From Sporosarcina sp. FSL K6-1522 (GTDB lineage: Bacteria; Bacillota; Bacilli; Bacillales_A; Planococcaceae), in NCBI RefSeq assembly GCF_038622445.1, contig NZ_CP152019.1:4190501-4254500 (forward strand): a DNA stretch of 64,000 nucleotides, written 5' to 3'. A model generated the notes under the pieces. It was not told the DNA's origin, did not search any database, and worked only from the letters and a program-made list of their open reading frames with translations. This document shows, one piece after another, positions 44,400 to 52,057 of the stretch. Made by a program: the position numbers and the translations under genes. Numbering within the stretch: the first letter of the stretch is position 1; every line of letters begins with the position of its first letter.

Positions 44400-44746
44400 G
44401 CCTCGGCGTAATTGCGTCCAGATTTTTTTCGAGCTCGGGGCCTACAGGAAGTAGGTCATGCAACCGTTGCCAATCGAACAGCGAAGGGTTCGATTTGCCG
44501 TATTTCTACGTTCTTTGCGGAAATTAAGGCACCTTTCAGGACGCGGCGAACTTAGGTTGCCTTCCAAAACTCCTCTAAAAAATCTGTGACATCCGCCGGA
44601 AGCTTTATCTTCGTTCAGCGGGCATTTGAACACCCACTGAACAGAAAAACAAAACCGCATTCATCTCGCCACCTATGGACGTAGGTATTTTCTGTAGCTG
44701 ACGCTTCACTTTCAGTACAAAAAGATTTGCTGAATGAAGATAAATT
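44400..44746. repeat. Composite intergenic repeat, copy 4 (fullest form)
   Basis: Arm A-left at 44400-44432, middle module 44440-44535 (cctacaggaagtagg, aatcgaac / gttcgatt, gaaattaaggc), arm A-right 44572-44601 and module B 44606-44743 with ends TTATCTTCGTTCAGC and GCTGAATGAAGATAA (one mismatch). No gene in this 440-base gap. Compared with copy 3, the middle module is inserted between the A arms. Confidence 0.85.
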
Positions 44747-44824
44747 CGCGGTGCTTACTTGCTTACTGATTAAGAAAGGGACCGAATTAATCAGTCCCAC
44801 TATTTCATAAGAAAAGCGCAAGGC

Positions 44825-45820
44825 TTACTCGTAAATCGCTGCCTTAATTTCATCGCTATCAATGTTGTCTTTGTCATACCAATAGAAACCTGTATCAATT
44901 GTTTTCTCGACCGATTCGCCTTTCATTGCTGCAACTGCTGCTTTCACTGTTTCATAGCCAATGCCGACTGGATTCTGTGTAACAGCTCCAACCATTAAGC
45001 CATCTTTAATCGCGTCGATTTGTTGCTTACCTGAGTCAAATCCGACAATAACAAGATCTCCTGATTTATTTAATTCGCGAACCGCATTCACGACACCAAT
45101 TGCAGATCCTTCATTTGACCCAAAAATTCCTTTTAAATCGGGATGTGCCGACACCATCGCTTTTGCCAAGTCCGTTGATTTCAAGTGGTCTCCACCACCG
45201 TATTGAATATCGACAATTTCAATGTCTGGATATTTCGATTCGATTTGATCGACAAAGCCATCACGACGATCCACACCTGTTACAGACGTTTGGTCATGGA
45301 CAACAAGCGCAAGTTTCCCTTTACCACCAATCGCTTCCGCCATCTTATCAGCCGCTAATGCTGCAGCTGCTTTGTTATCTGTGGATGCAGTGGCAAGTGG
45401 AATTTCACTGTCAACACCCGAGTCAAACGCAATAATCGGAATCCCTTTTCCATCTGCATCTGTTAGTAATGGGGAAGCTGCTTGAGAGTCAAGTGCCGCA
45501 AAACCGATGGCATCTGGTTTCTTATCAAGCGCTGCTTGCAACATTTCAATCTGTTTATCGACTTGTGATTCACTCTCTGGTCCTTCAAACGTAATTTTCA
45601 CATCAAATTCATCTGCAGCCTGATCAGCCCCTTGCTTCACCGCTTGCCAAAATTGGTGTTGGAAGCCTTTCGATACGACAGCTACATACGGTTTGTCATC
45701 CTTAGAGCCTTCTTTCTCTGGTGCATCTCCTGAACCTGCCGATCCCCCATCATCTGCACATGCCGCTAAAAATAAAGAAGCTCCAAGAATTCCACTCATT
45801 AACCATGACCTTTTCTTCAT
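44825..45820 (-). CDS. Sugar-binding lipoprotein of ABC importer (RbsB type)
   Basis: 331 residues, lipoprotein signal (MSGILGASLFLAACADDGG). Periplasmic-binding-protein family 4 fold: YVAVVSKGFQHQFWQAVKQGADQAA, AALDKKPDAIGFAALDSQA, IIAFDSGVD, LKGIFGSNEGSAIGV, VIVGFDSGKQQIDAIKDGLMVGAVTQNP. It should bind the sugar imported by the RbsC/RbsA-type pair encoded upstream. Position in the cluster points to L-fucose or a related pentose or deoxyhexose (inference). AAAGGGGAGAATAGT precedes the start. Confidence 0.93.
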   Translation of the reverse strand: MKKRSWLMSGILGASLFLAACADDGGSAGSGDAPEKEGSKDDKPYVAVVSKGFQHQFWQAVKQGADQAADEFDVKITFEGPESESQVDKQIEMLQAALDKKPDAIGFAALDSQAASPLLTDADGKGIPIIAFDSGVDSEIPLATASTDNKAAAALAADKMAEAIGGKGKLALVVHDQTSVTGVDRRDGFVDQIESKYPDIEIVDIQYGGGDHLKSTDLAKAMVSAHPDLKGIFGSNEGSAIGVVNAVRELNKSGDLVIVGFDSGKQQIDAIKDGLMVGAVTQNPVGIGYETVKAAVAAMKGESVEKTIDTGFYWYDKDNIDSDEIKAAIYE

Positions 45821-45882
45821 ACTATTCTCCCCTTTCGCATTCGTTTATTCTATATTCAGTCTATTGACTAGACATCCTATCG

Positions 45883-46881
45883 TTAGTCCTTCTTTCTCAA
45901 CACATCTGCATAGACTGCCAAAATAATGACTAATCCAACTACAACCGTTTGCCATTCTTGTGGGATGGACATAATGCGTAAACCATTCGTTAACACACTC
46001 ATAATCAGTGCACCAATGACTGTACCAACAATGGTTCCTTTTCCTCCGCTTAGCGAAGTCCCCCCAATGACAACCGCTGCAATGGCTTCAAGCTCATAAC
46101 CTTGCCCCAACGCAGGTTGCGCAGAGTTTAAGCGCGATGCCATCAGGACGCCGGCAATTCCCGTGAATGCACCTGCTAGTGAATAGATTGCGATTTTCCA
46201 GAAGTCTACATTGACGCCCGATAGTTTAGTAGCTTCTTCATTACTACCAATGGAAAAATTATATCTTCCTAAAACCGTTTTCGATAAGATCACAGCGCCG
46301 ATAATCGCCATGATGAAGAAAATAATGACTGCATTCGGTATATTGATGCCCGGAATAATAGAACCTAATGAGATTTTTGTGAAGTTGGGATGATCGCTAA
46401 AGTAAATCGGAGCTGCTCCAGAAATAACAAGCGCTAACCCTTTGGCAATCATCATCATTGCCAGCGTTGCGATAAAAGGCGGGATTCTCAACTTGGTAAT
46501 AGCAAACCCACATAAAAACCCACAAGCAGCACCTGTGACAATCCCTCCAAGGACACCGATGAAAATAGGCATCCCAGCATTCACGACAATGACACCCGTT
46601 AACACAGAAGACAACGTCATGACCGTCCCCACGGAGAGGTCGATTCCTCCTGTGATAATGACAAATGTCGCACCTAAAGCTAAAATACCAATCACTGCAG
46701 TGGATAATAAAATCCCCATGATATTGCTATATTGCAAGAAGCTACTTGATGCAAAAGAAAAGAATACGAATAGCGCAAGCAAGCTAGCAAAAGCTAATAC
46801 TTGTTGAATAGCCCCTGACGATAGCTTCTGTTTTTTCTGGACACTTTCTTGAATAGTCGATTCTACAGTCACTTCTTTCAC
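45883..46881 (-). CDS. Sugar ABC transporter permease (RbsC type)
   Basis: 332 residues, eight to ten membrane helices, BPD_transp_2 family: ALGATFVIITGGIDLSVGTVM is the hallmark loop, with GSNEEATKLSGVNVDFWKI and VIGGTSLSGGKGTIVGTVIGALIM further on. It forms the membrane channel for the RbsB-type binding protein and the two-domain ATPase. The start overlaps the ATPase stop by four bases. Confidence 0.94.
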   Translation of the reverse strand: MKEVTVESTIQESVQKKQKLSSGAIQQVLAFASLLALFVFFSFASSSFLQYSNIMGILLSTAVIGILALGATFVIITGGIDLSVGTVMTLSSVLTGVIVVNAGMPIFIGVLGGIVTGAACGFLCGFAITKLRIPPFIATLAMMMIAKGLALVISGAAPIYFSDHPNFTKISLGSIIPGINIPNAVIIFFIMAIIGAVILSKTVLGRYNFSIGSNEEATKLSGVNVDFWKIAIYSLAGAFTGIAGVLMASRLNSAQPALGQGYELEAIAAVVIGGTSLSGGKGTIVGTVIGALIMSVLTNGLRIMSIPQEWQTVVVGLVIILAVYADVLRKKD

Positions 46882-48389
46882 CCCTCTATTTGATGTAGTC
46901 TTGTTGCGTATTCCATGATTTTCTCCTGTGTTGCTTCCTCTGAATGCAACTGACCTGTTATTTTCCCCTCGGCCATGACAATGATGCGATGACTCATTCG
47001 TAAAATCTCAGGTAGTTCCGAAGAAATCATAATGATTGACTTACCACTTGCTGCGAGCTCATCGATTAATTTGTAAATCTCCCCTTTGGCACCGATGTCG
47101 ATTCCCCGTGTCGGCTCATCGAATATGAGGATATCGCAATCTCGCAGTAACCATTTCGCAATAACTACTTTCTGCTGATTTCCCCCCGACAGAAATTTGA
47201 TTTTCTGATGAACGGTTGGTGTTTTGATTTGCAGACGTTCCACATAATCATTGGCTACTTTTTTGATCTTTGATTCTTTTATAAAAAGACCACCAGACAA
47301 GTAATCTTTAATCGTTGTGAGTGCCATATTGGACTTAACATCCATATCCACCAGCAAACCAAAATGCTTGCGATCCTCCGATAAATAACCAATCCCACTG
47401 TTCACAGCTTGTGCCGGATTGGCAAACTTGACGGTTTTTCCATGAAGTGTGATGGTTCCCCCAGATACCGGATCAGCACCGAATAGTGCACGTGCAACTT
47501 CTGTTCGTCCTGCGCCCATCAAGCCTGCAAATCCCAAAACCTCCCCTTTTTTCAGTTCAAATGTAATGTCTTTTAATAAGGTTTTGGTAGATACGTTGTT
47601 CACTTTCAAAACCGTTTCCTTCTGTTTACTGGACACCGATGGCTTGGATTCGATAAACACCTGGCGACCTACCATTAGCTGAATGACTTTGTTCATGTCA
47701 ACATTCGCCGTTTCTAGTGTGTCTACATAAGTCCCATCACGCATAATCGTAATGCGGTCAGAGATGCGTTTCAGCTCATCCATCCGGTGTGATATGTAAA
47801 TAATCCCCACTCCATTCTTCCGGAGATTGTCAATCGTCGTAAACAATGCATCAATTTCAACTTCAGTAAGCGCCGTCGTCGGTTCATCCATAATTAGGAT
47901 TTTGGAGTTAAATGATAGTGCTTTCGCAATTTCTACCATCTGTTGCTTGGCGACTGTTAGCGTTCCTACTTTCGTTTTCGGATTCAAATCAATGTTCAAT
48001 CGCTCGAATAACTCTTTTGTCCTTTTGTTCAGCTCACTATCCTTCAAAAAGAAATTGAGTGCCCCTTTTGGTTCGCGCCCGATAAAAATATTTTCAGCAA
48101 CCGTCAAATCCCTCATGAGATTGAGCTCTTGATGAATCATAGAAATACCCTTTTCCTGCCCATCCTTTAGCGATTTAATGTCAATCTCTTGCCCCTCGAA
48201 ACGAACACTGCCCTCATCTTTTCGGTACATCCCCGTCAGAATTTTCATAAGCGTGGACTTGCCTGCGCCATTTTCCCCGATAAGCGCCAGTACCTCGCCT
48301 GCTTTCAATTCCAGGTCAACATTAGAAAGCGCTTTCACACCTGGGAAAGATTTTGTGATATTTTTCATAACTAGAAGCGGCTCACCCAT
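46878..48389 (-). CDS. Sugar ABC transporter ATPase, two ABC domains (RbsA type)
   Basis: 503 residues with two nucleotide-binding domains. First domain: Walker A GENGAGKSTLMKIL, Walker B ILIMDEPTTALT. Second domain: degenerate Walker A (GLMGAGRTEVARAL), signature LSGGNQQKVVIAKWL and Walker B LIFDEPTRGIDIG, the normal pattern of RbsA/MglA. First gene of the importer operon; a promoter and a direct-repeat candidate operator lie upstream. Confidence 0.95.
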   Translation of the reverse strand: MGEPLLVMKNITKSFPGVKALSNVDLELKAGEVLALIGENGAGKSTLMKILTGMYRKDEGSVRFEGQEIDIKSLKDGQEKGISMIHQELNLMRDLTVAENIFIGREPKGALNFFLKDSELNKRTKELFERLNIDLNPKTKVGTLTVAKQQMVEIAKALSFNSKILIMDEPTTALTEVEIDALFTTIDNLRKNGVGIIYISHRMDELKRISDRITIMRDGTYVDTLETANVDMNKVIQLMVGRQVFIESKPSVSSKQKETVLKVNNVSTKTLLKDITFELKKGEVLGFAGLMGAGRTEVARALFGADPVSGGTITLHGKTVKFANPAQAVNSGIGYLSEDRKHFGLLVDMDVKSNMALTTIKDYLSGGLFIKESKIKKVANDYVERLQIKTPTVHQKIKFLSGGNQQKVVIAKWLLRDCDILIFDEPTRGIDIGAKGEIYKLIDELAASGKSIIMISSELPEILRMSHRIIVMAEGKITGQLHSEEATQEKIMEYATRLHQIEG

Positions 48390-48434
48390 TTTTTATTCCC
48401 GCCCTTCTTTTCTCATCTTTTTTCTTTGAGTATG

Positions 48435-48451
48435 TTTGTTTTTATTTGTTT
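48435..48451 (-). promoter_or_regulatory. Candidate DeoR operator
   Basis: Two TTTGTTT repeats start 10 bases apart (48435 and 48445), just downstream of the predicted start of transcription. DeoR-family repressors often bind T-rich direct repeats of this sort; the link to the adjacent regulator is inference. Confidence 0.4.
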
Positions 48452-48457
48452 CTGTTG

Positions 48458-48486
48458 ATTATAAACCAACGTTTTATCTTAATCAA
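48458..48486 (-). promoter_or_regulatory. Sigma-A promoter of the sugar ABC operon
   Basis: On the minus strand TTGATT (48486-48481), 17-base spacer, TATAAT (48463-48458). Confidence 0.7.
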
Positions 48487-48561
48487 GTAAATCTTTCCTA
48501 TATTCTGAATCTTTTAGGTTTATGATTATTTTCTTCTCACAGTCATCTTGCAATAGTGCGC

Positions 48562-48630
48562 AAAAAAACGCGGAATTTGACAGTGTGACAGCAATTATTT
48601 GTTGTACAACTATGTCAGTTCCGCGTTTTT
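48562..48630 (-). terminator. Terminator of the DeoR-type regulator gene
   Basis: AAAACGCGGAAC (minus strand) pairs with TTCCGCGTTTTTTT over a long loop that has its own GACA / TGTC pairing; seven T on the minus strand. Confidence 0.7.
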
Positions 48631-49391
48631 CATCGTGCTTTTATAATTTTGATATTTCGCTCTTTCAACGGCTCTAAGGCGGTATCTGTTGCTCCCTCAT
48701 CAATGATTAACACATCGATGGCATCGATTTTTTCAATATGCGCAAATGCTTTTTTGTTGAGTTTTGTATGATCCAGCAATAAATATTTCTTATCTGCCGT
48801 GTGAATCATCTTCTGTTTCACCAATGCTTGCAATTCGTTTGAATCGCTTACTCCCCACGTTTCGTGTATCCCTTTGCATGAGAAAAATAGTTTATCGACA
48901 TAATACGACTCTAGATTTTGCACAGTTAACGAACCAACAAAAGACATCGAATTCGGCGATAGTGCACCTCCTGTACAAATCACACGAATCTGCGTATTTT
49001 TAGCCAATTCAGCGCAAATTTGAATGGAATTTGTCAATACGGTCAATGACATATTCGGTATGAGACGCGCCAAATATAATGCCGTTGAGCTCGCATCTAA
49101 AAAAATAATATCATGCTCCTCAATATACTTCGCAGCCGCTTTCGCAACGCTCATTTTCTCTTTTTTGTTAATGACCTCGCGCTGAAAATACGGTAAGTCG
49201 TCCTCTTCTTCTTTAATGGAAATCGCACCGCCATGCGTTCGCATCAGCTTCCCCTTCGCCTCTAGCTTTTCCAAATCCCGCCGGATCGTTTCCTCCGTCA
49301 CACCGAATAACTTGCTCAACTCAGAAACACGAACGGTTTCATGCTCATTTACAGTAGAAATAATCTTGTTTTGTCTTGCCCCTACTAACAT
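48630..49391 (-). CDS. DeoR-family transcriptional repressor
   Basis: About 253 residues. N-terminal helix-turn-helix (VRVSELSKLFGVTEETIRRDLEKLEAKGKLMRTHGGA is the DeoR hallmark), then a DeoRC sensor domain with FLDASSTALYLARLI and TGGALSPNSMSFVG. Such proteins usually respond to a phosphorylated sugar. Sitting between fucU and the sugar importer, it is the likely regulator of this cluster. ATG 49391 has GAGGTGGCAGTG in front. No separate promoter is seen, so it may be co-transcribed with fucU through the repeat between them. Confidence 0.93.
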   Translation of the reverse strand: MLVGARQNKIISTVNEHETVRVSELSKLFGVTEETIRRDLEKLEAKGKLMRTHGGAISIKEEEDDLPYFQREVINKKEKMSVAKAAAKYIEEHDIIFLDASSTALYLARLIPNMSLTVLTNSIQICAELAKNTQIRVICTGGALSPNSMSFVGSLTVQNLESYYVDKLFFSCKGIHETWGVSDSNELQALVKQKMIHTADKKYLLLDHTKLNKKAFAHIEKIDAIDVLIIDEGATDTALEPLKERNIKIIKAR

Positions 49392-49431
49392 CACTGCCAC
49401 CTCTTCCTTATTATTAATTACCCCTTGGCGT

Positions 49432-49543
49432 AATTACGTCCAGATTGTTTTTGAGCGAGCTCGAAAAGCTCATTTAAAAATCTGTGACATCCGCCGGAGG
49501 TCTCACCTTCATTTAGTAGGTGTTTGAACACCTGTTAAATGAA
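49432..49543. repeat. Composite repeat, copy 5
   Basis: Hairpin A in short form (49432-49500, left arm taattacgtccag, right arm aaatctgtgacatccgccggagg) and a compact module B hairpin at 49507-49543: CTTCATTTAGTAGGTGTT pairs with AACACCTGTTAAATGAAG with two mismatches. Module B overlaps the 3' end of fucU. Confidence 0.85.
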
Positions 49544-49968
49544 GATGATATAACACCTTTTTTAAGAATGATGTTCGCGTAGAACGCTGTCTCACTCGTC
49601 GCAACAATGGCATAGGCTTGCTTTGATCGCCGATAAAATTCAAAACGGTCGACCTGTTCAATAGCCATCTGTTCATTACCAGTTGCCGTCAAAATGTCGG
49701 CATACGCTGCCCAAATAACCGGATTACCTTCGTCTGCTGGTGTCGCCATATACGTAACTGGACATTCCACGAACGTGTCTAACGGGAACAGCTTCAATAT
49801 ACTTTCAAGTACAGCGGGCATCATCTGCCCATCCAAGCGAATCAAGCGATCCGTATGCGAAGCAGATGGGAAATTGCCATCCGCTAATACCAACTCATCA
49901 CCATGTCCCATTTCCATTAATACTTTCAGTAATTCGGGAGATAAATTTTGGGGTATATTTTTGAGCAT
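49513..49968 (-). CDS. fucU: L-fucose mutarotase (FucU/RbsD family), C-terminus from a repeat
   Basis: 151 residues from ATG 49968, which has AAAGGAGAACAAC in front; the TTG-type start 54 bases up has none. FucU marks: LKNIPQNLSPELLKVLMEMGHGDELVLADGNFP, RLDGQMMPAVLESILKLFPLD, FEFYRRSKQAYAIVATSETAFYANIILKKGVI. It speeds the change between alpha and beta forms of L-fucose before FucI. Family members normally stop shortly after KKGV; here about ten more residues (SSFNRCSNTY) and the TAA come from the module B hairpin of the repeat. Confidence 0.9.
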   Translation of the reverse strand: MLKNIPQNLSPELLKVLMEMGHGDELVLADGNFPSASHTDRLIRLDGQMMPAVLESILKLFPLDTFVECPVTYMATPADEGNPVIWAAYADILTATGNEQMAIEQVDRFEFYRRSKQAYAIVATSETAFYANIILKKGVISSSFNRCSNTY

Positions 49969-50141
49969 GTTGTTCTCCTTTGTCTTTTCTTTGATTCCTT
50001 TTACTTTATCAAATAAAATCACATTGTGAAAGAGTGTTTTTGGAAATATTCAAATTATTTCGGAATAATAAGAGTATATACGTCTCGATAGGCATCGGAC
50101 AAACTAGTTACTTGTGTTCTTTACGTAGATGCATAGTAGGA

Positions 50142-50372
50142 TTTGCACGGTTTGGAAACGCTTTTGCGCGGTTCACAGGCGACTTTGCGCGCTTTGGAAA
50201 CGATTATGCGCGGTTCGTAGACGACTTTGCGCGCTTTGGATACACTTTTGCGCGGTTCGCAGACGACTTTGCGCGCTTTGGATACACTTTTGCGCGGTTC
50301 GTAGGCGACTTTGCGCGCTTTGGAAACGATTATGCGCGGTTCGTAGACAGTTTTGCGCGCTTCAACAAACGT
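50142..50372 (+). repeat. Tract 2 of 21-bp tandem repeats (11 units)
   Basis: Eleven consecutive 21-base units, starting at 50142 and every 21 bases to 50352. Two unit types mostly alternate, giving a 42-base super-period: tttgcgcggttcgtagacgac and tttgcgcgctttggatacact. In one plus-strand frame (open 50034-50411) they read as heptads (FARFVDD, FARFGYT, FARFADD). The frame has no convincing ribosome site and ends inside the following terminator, so a protein product is doubtful. No other gene lies in the gap 49969-50434. Confidence 0.9.
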
Positions 50373-50384
50373 TGCACACAACAA

Positions 50385-50426
50385 AAACAAGCCGCCCTAG
50401 TTTTTCACTAGAACGACTTGTTTTTT
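50385..50426. terminator. Bidirectional terminator
   Basis: AAACAAG ... CCTAGT-tttttc-ACTAG ... CTTGTTTTTT: T runs on both strands. It ends the aminotransferase gene on the minus strand and any plus-strand transcript of tract 2. Confidence 0.8.
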
Positions 50427-50434
50427 ATAATATT

Positions 50435-51601
50435 TTACACAGCTGTTGCCACTTCAACTTTAAAACGCTCAACTGCTTTTGCTGTATCTACTGTATGCCC
50501 GATGTCATTCAGCGTTTCTCCAATGAGCTCAACTGCTTTAGCGAGCATCTGCTCCGTTGTGTTACCCATATGACCAATGCGGAATGCTTTTCCAGCTAAG
50601 TGCGCAAGTGCACCCGCGACCACAACTCCTTTTGCACCCAGTGCTGCACGGAATGTCGAATCGTCTACACCATCTGGGTATAAAATACAGCTTAATGTAG
50701 AAGCCGCTACATCTTCTCCCGCCAATGCCGTCATGCCATATTCCCCAAGTGCTGCGCGGACCGCCTTACCAAATGCCGTATGACGCACGATGCGTTTTTC
50801 CACACCTTCCATCAGCACCAATTCGATTCCTTCATTATAGGCATAAATCAAGTTCACTGGAGGTGTCGCGAAATATTTAGATGGATCATTCATAATTGGA
50901 ATCCAATTATAAATGTCGCAATAATAAGCAGGAACACGCTCAATCTGTTTGCGAGCGGCCAACGCGCTTTGATTGAATGCAACAATGGCTAGGCCTGGTG
51001 GTACCCCTAGTGCTTTTTGAGATCCTGTCAAAATGACGTCAATCGTATTGTCTGGTCCGCCATACGTTTTGCTCATATCCTCTTCCATCGCTGCTGTTGC
51101 ACAAACACCATCTAAAATAATGAGTGCGCCGTGTTTTTTCACGATTGGTACAAGTGCATCAAGATTTGCCGCTACACCTGTGGACGTGTCCGCATGCGTA
51201 ATCGTGACAGCTTTATAGGTCCCGCTACCCAGTTTCGCTTCTACTTCTTGTGGATCGACTTGCTTGCCCCATTCTGATTGCAACACATCTACTTCAATGC
51301 CAAAAGCTTGTCCAAGTGTAATGAAGCGATCACCGAAATAACCCTGACTGACAACCAAAATCTTTTCTCCAGCAGCGACCGTATTGACGAGCGCCATTTC
51401 CATTCCAATCGTCCCAGAACCCGCGACGACGAAAACTTCCCCGTCTGTATGAAACAGTTTTCGTGTTTGATCAATGGCATTTTTATAAATCGCCACAAAT
51501 CTTGGGTCCGTATGCCCCCTCGTTTCGCTCGCCATTGCATCATAAATCGAATCAACAACAGGTGTTGGACCCGGTATTAGTAACATTTCTTCATTTCGCA
51601 A
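50435..51601 (-). CDS. Alanine-glyoxylate / serine-pyruvate aminotransferase family enzyme
   Basis: 388 residues, PLP fold type I, class V. LLIPGPTPVVDSIYDAM at the start, THADTSTGVAANLDALV, LDGVCATAAMEEDM and the PLP lysine in TGSQKALGVPPGLA. Enzymes of this group convert glyoxylate to glycine with alanine or serine as donor. The nearby isocitrate lyase gene makes glyoxylate, which supports that role; purine-linked PucG or phosphonate enzymes are other relatives. Monocistronic, with GGAGGAAAATC in front and a terminator behind. Confidence 0.88.
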   Translation of the reverse strand: MRNEEMLLIPGPTPVVDSIYDAMASETRGHTDPRFVAIYKNAIDQTRKLFHTDGEVFVVAGSGTIGMEMALVNTVAAGEKILVVSQGYFGDRFITLGQAFGIEVDVLQSEWGKQVDPQEVEAKLGSGTYKAVTITHADTSTGVAANLDALVPIVKKHGALIILDGVCATAAMEEDMSKTYGGPDNTIDVILTGSQKALGVPPGLAIVAFNQSALAARKQIERVPAYYCDIYNWIPIMNDPSKYFATPPVNLIYAYNEGIELVLMEGVEKRIVRHTAFGKAVRAALGEYGMTALAGEDVAASTLSCILYPDGVDDSTFRAALGAKGVVVAGALAHLAGKAFRIGHMGNTTEQMLAKAVELIGETLNDIGHTVDTAKAVERFKVEVATAV

Positions 51602-51680
51602 ATGATTTTCCTCCTTACATTCTATAAATAACTGAATCTTCCCTATTATAACACTTTAATCTTCTTAATTGGGCTATAAA

Positions 51681-51725
51681 ACAAAAGCGGCTTTATCCCC
51701 CATAACTAAGGGATAGAGCCGCTCT
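51681..51725 (-). terminator. Terminator of the yhfH-like gene
   Basis: GAGCGGCTCTATCCC pairs with GGGATAAAGCCGCTTTT on the minus strand, followed by GTTTT. Confidence 0.8.
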
Positions 51726-51729
51726 TCGA

Positions 51730-51858
51730 TCACTCTTCGTTCGAGCCAATACAGCGTTCGCATTCATAAAGTGGAGATTCGACCTTCTCTACAATCTCAC
51801 AACCACATTCCCGACAAATCTTTTTCGACCGCTCATTTCTGTTATTGTTCGTCTGCAT
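51730..51858 (-). CDS. YhfH-family small zinc-ribbon protein
   Basis: 42 residues, easy to miss: MQTNNNRNERSK, then KICRECGCEIVEKVE and YECERCIGSNEE. The two CxxC pairs form a zinc-ribbon-like knuckle as in B. subtilis YhfH, a small family of unknown function. GGAGGAGATCAGT stands directly before ATG 51858, and a strong terminator follows the stop, so it is a complete transcription unit between the aminotransferase and isocitrate lyase genes. Confidence 0.85.
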   Translation of the reverse strand: MQTNNNRNERSKKICRECGCEIVEKVESPLYECERCIGSNEE

Positions 51859-51903
51859 ACTGATCTCCTCCACTTTCGAATGGTTTTTTAGTTTGGCTAA
51901 ACA

Positions 51904-52040
51904 AGGAAGGCAGTCTAAGTTCGCGACGTCCTAAAGGGAAGTGCCTTAATTTCTGCAATACACAGAAATTAAGGCAAAATCGAACCCTTCGTAGTTCGAT
52001 TCGCAATGACTGCATAATCTACATCCTATAGGCCGCAAGG
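51904..52040. repeat. Composite repeat, copy 6 (middle module only, inverted)
   Basis: The middle module in the opposite orientation to copies 1, 2 and 4. It holds the perfect hairpin GCCTTAATTTCTG / CAGAAATTAAGGC (51943-51975) and gttcgatt-type stems. Both A arms and module B are absent. It lies directly beyond the aceA stop and may act as its transcript end; no other terminator was seen. Confidence 0.8.
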
Positions 52041-52057
52041 TCAATTACCGAATTCAA

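Noticed and set aside
50142..50372. CRISPR array
   Set aside because: The units are contiguous 21-mers with graded variation; there are no unique spacers and no cas genes.
50034..50411. 125-codon ORF of FARF heptads as a protein-coding gene
   Set aside because: No convincing ribosome site, and it ends in the terminator loop. A 21-bp repeat keeps frames open by itself, so the ORF is weak evidence; kept as a repeat.
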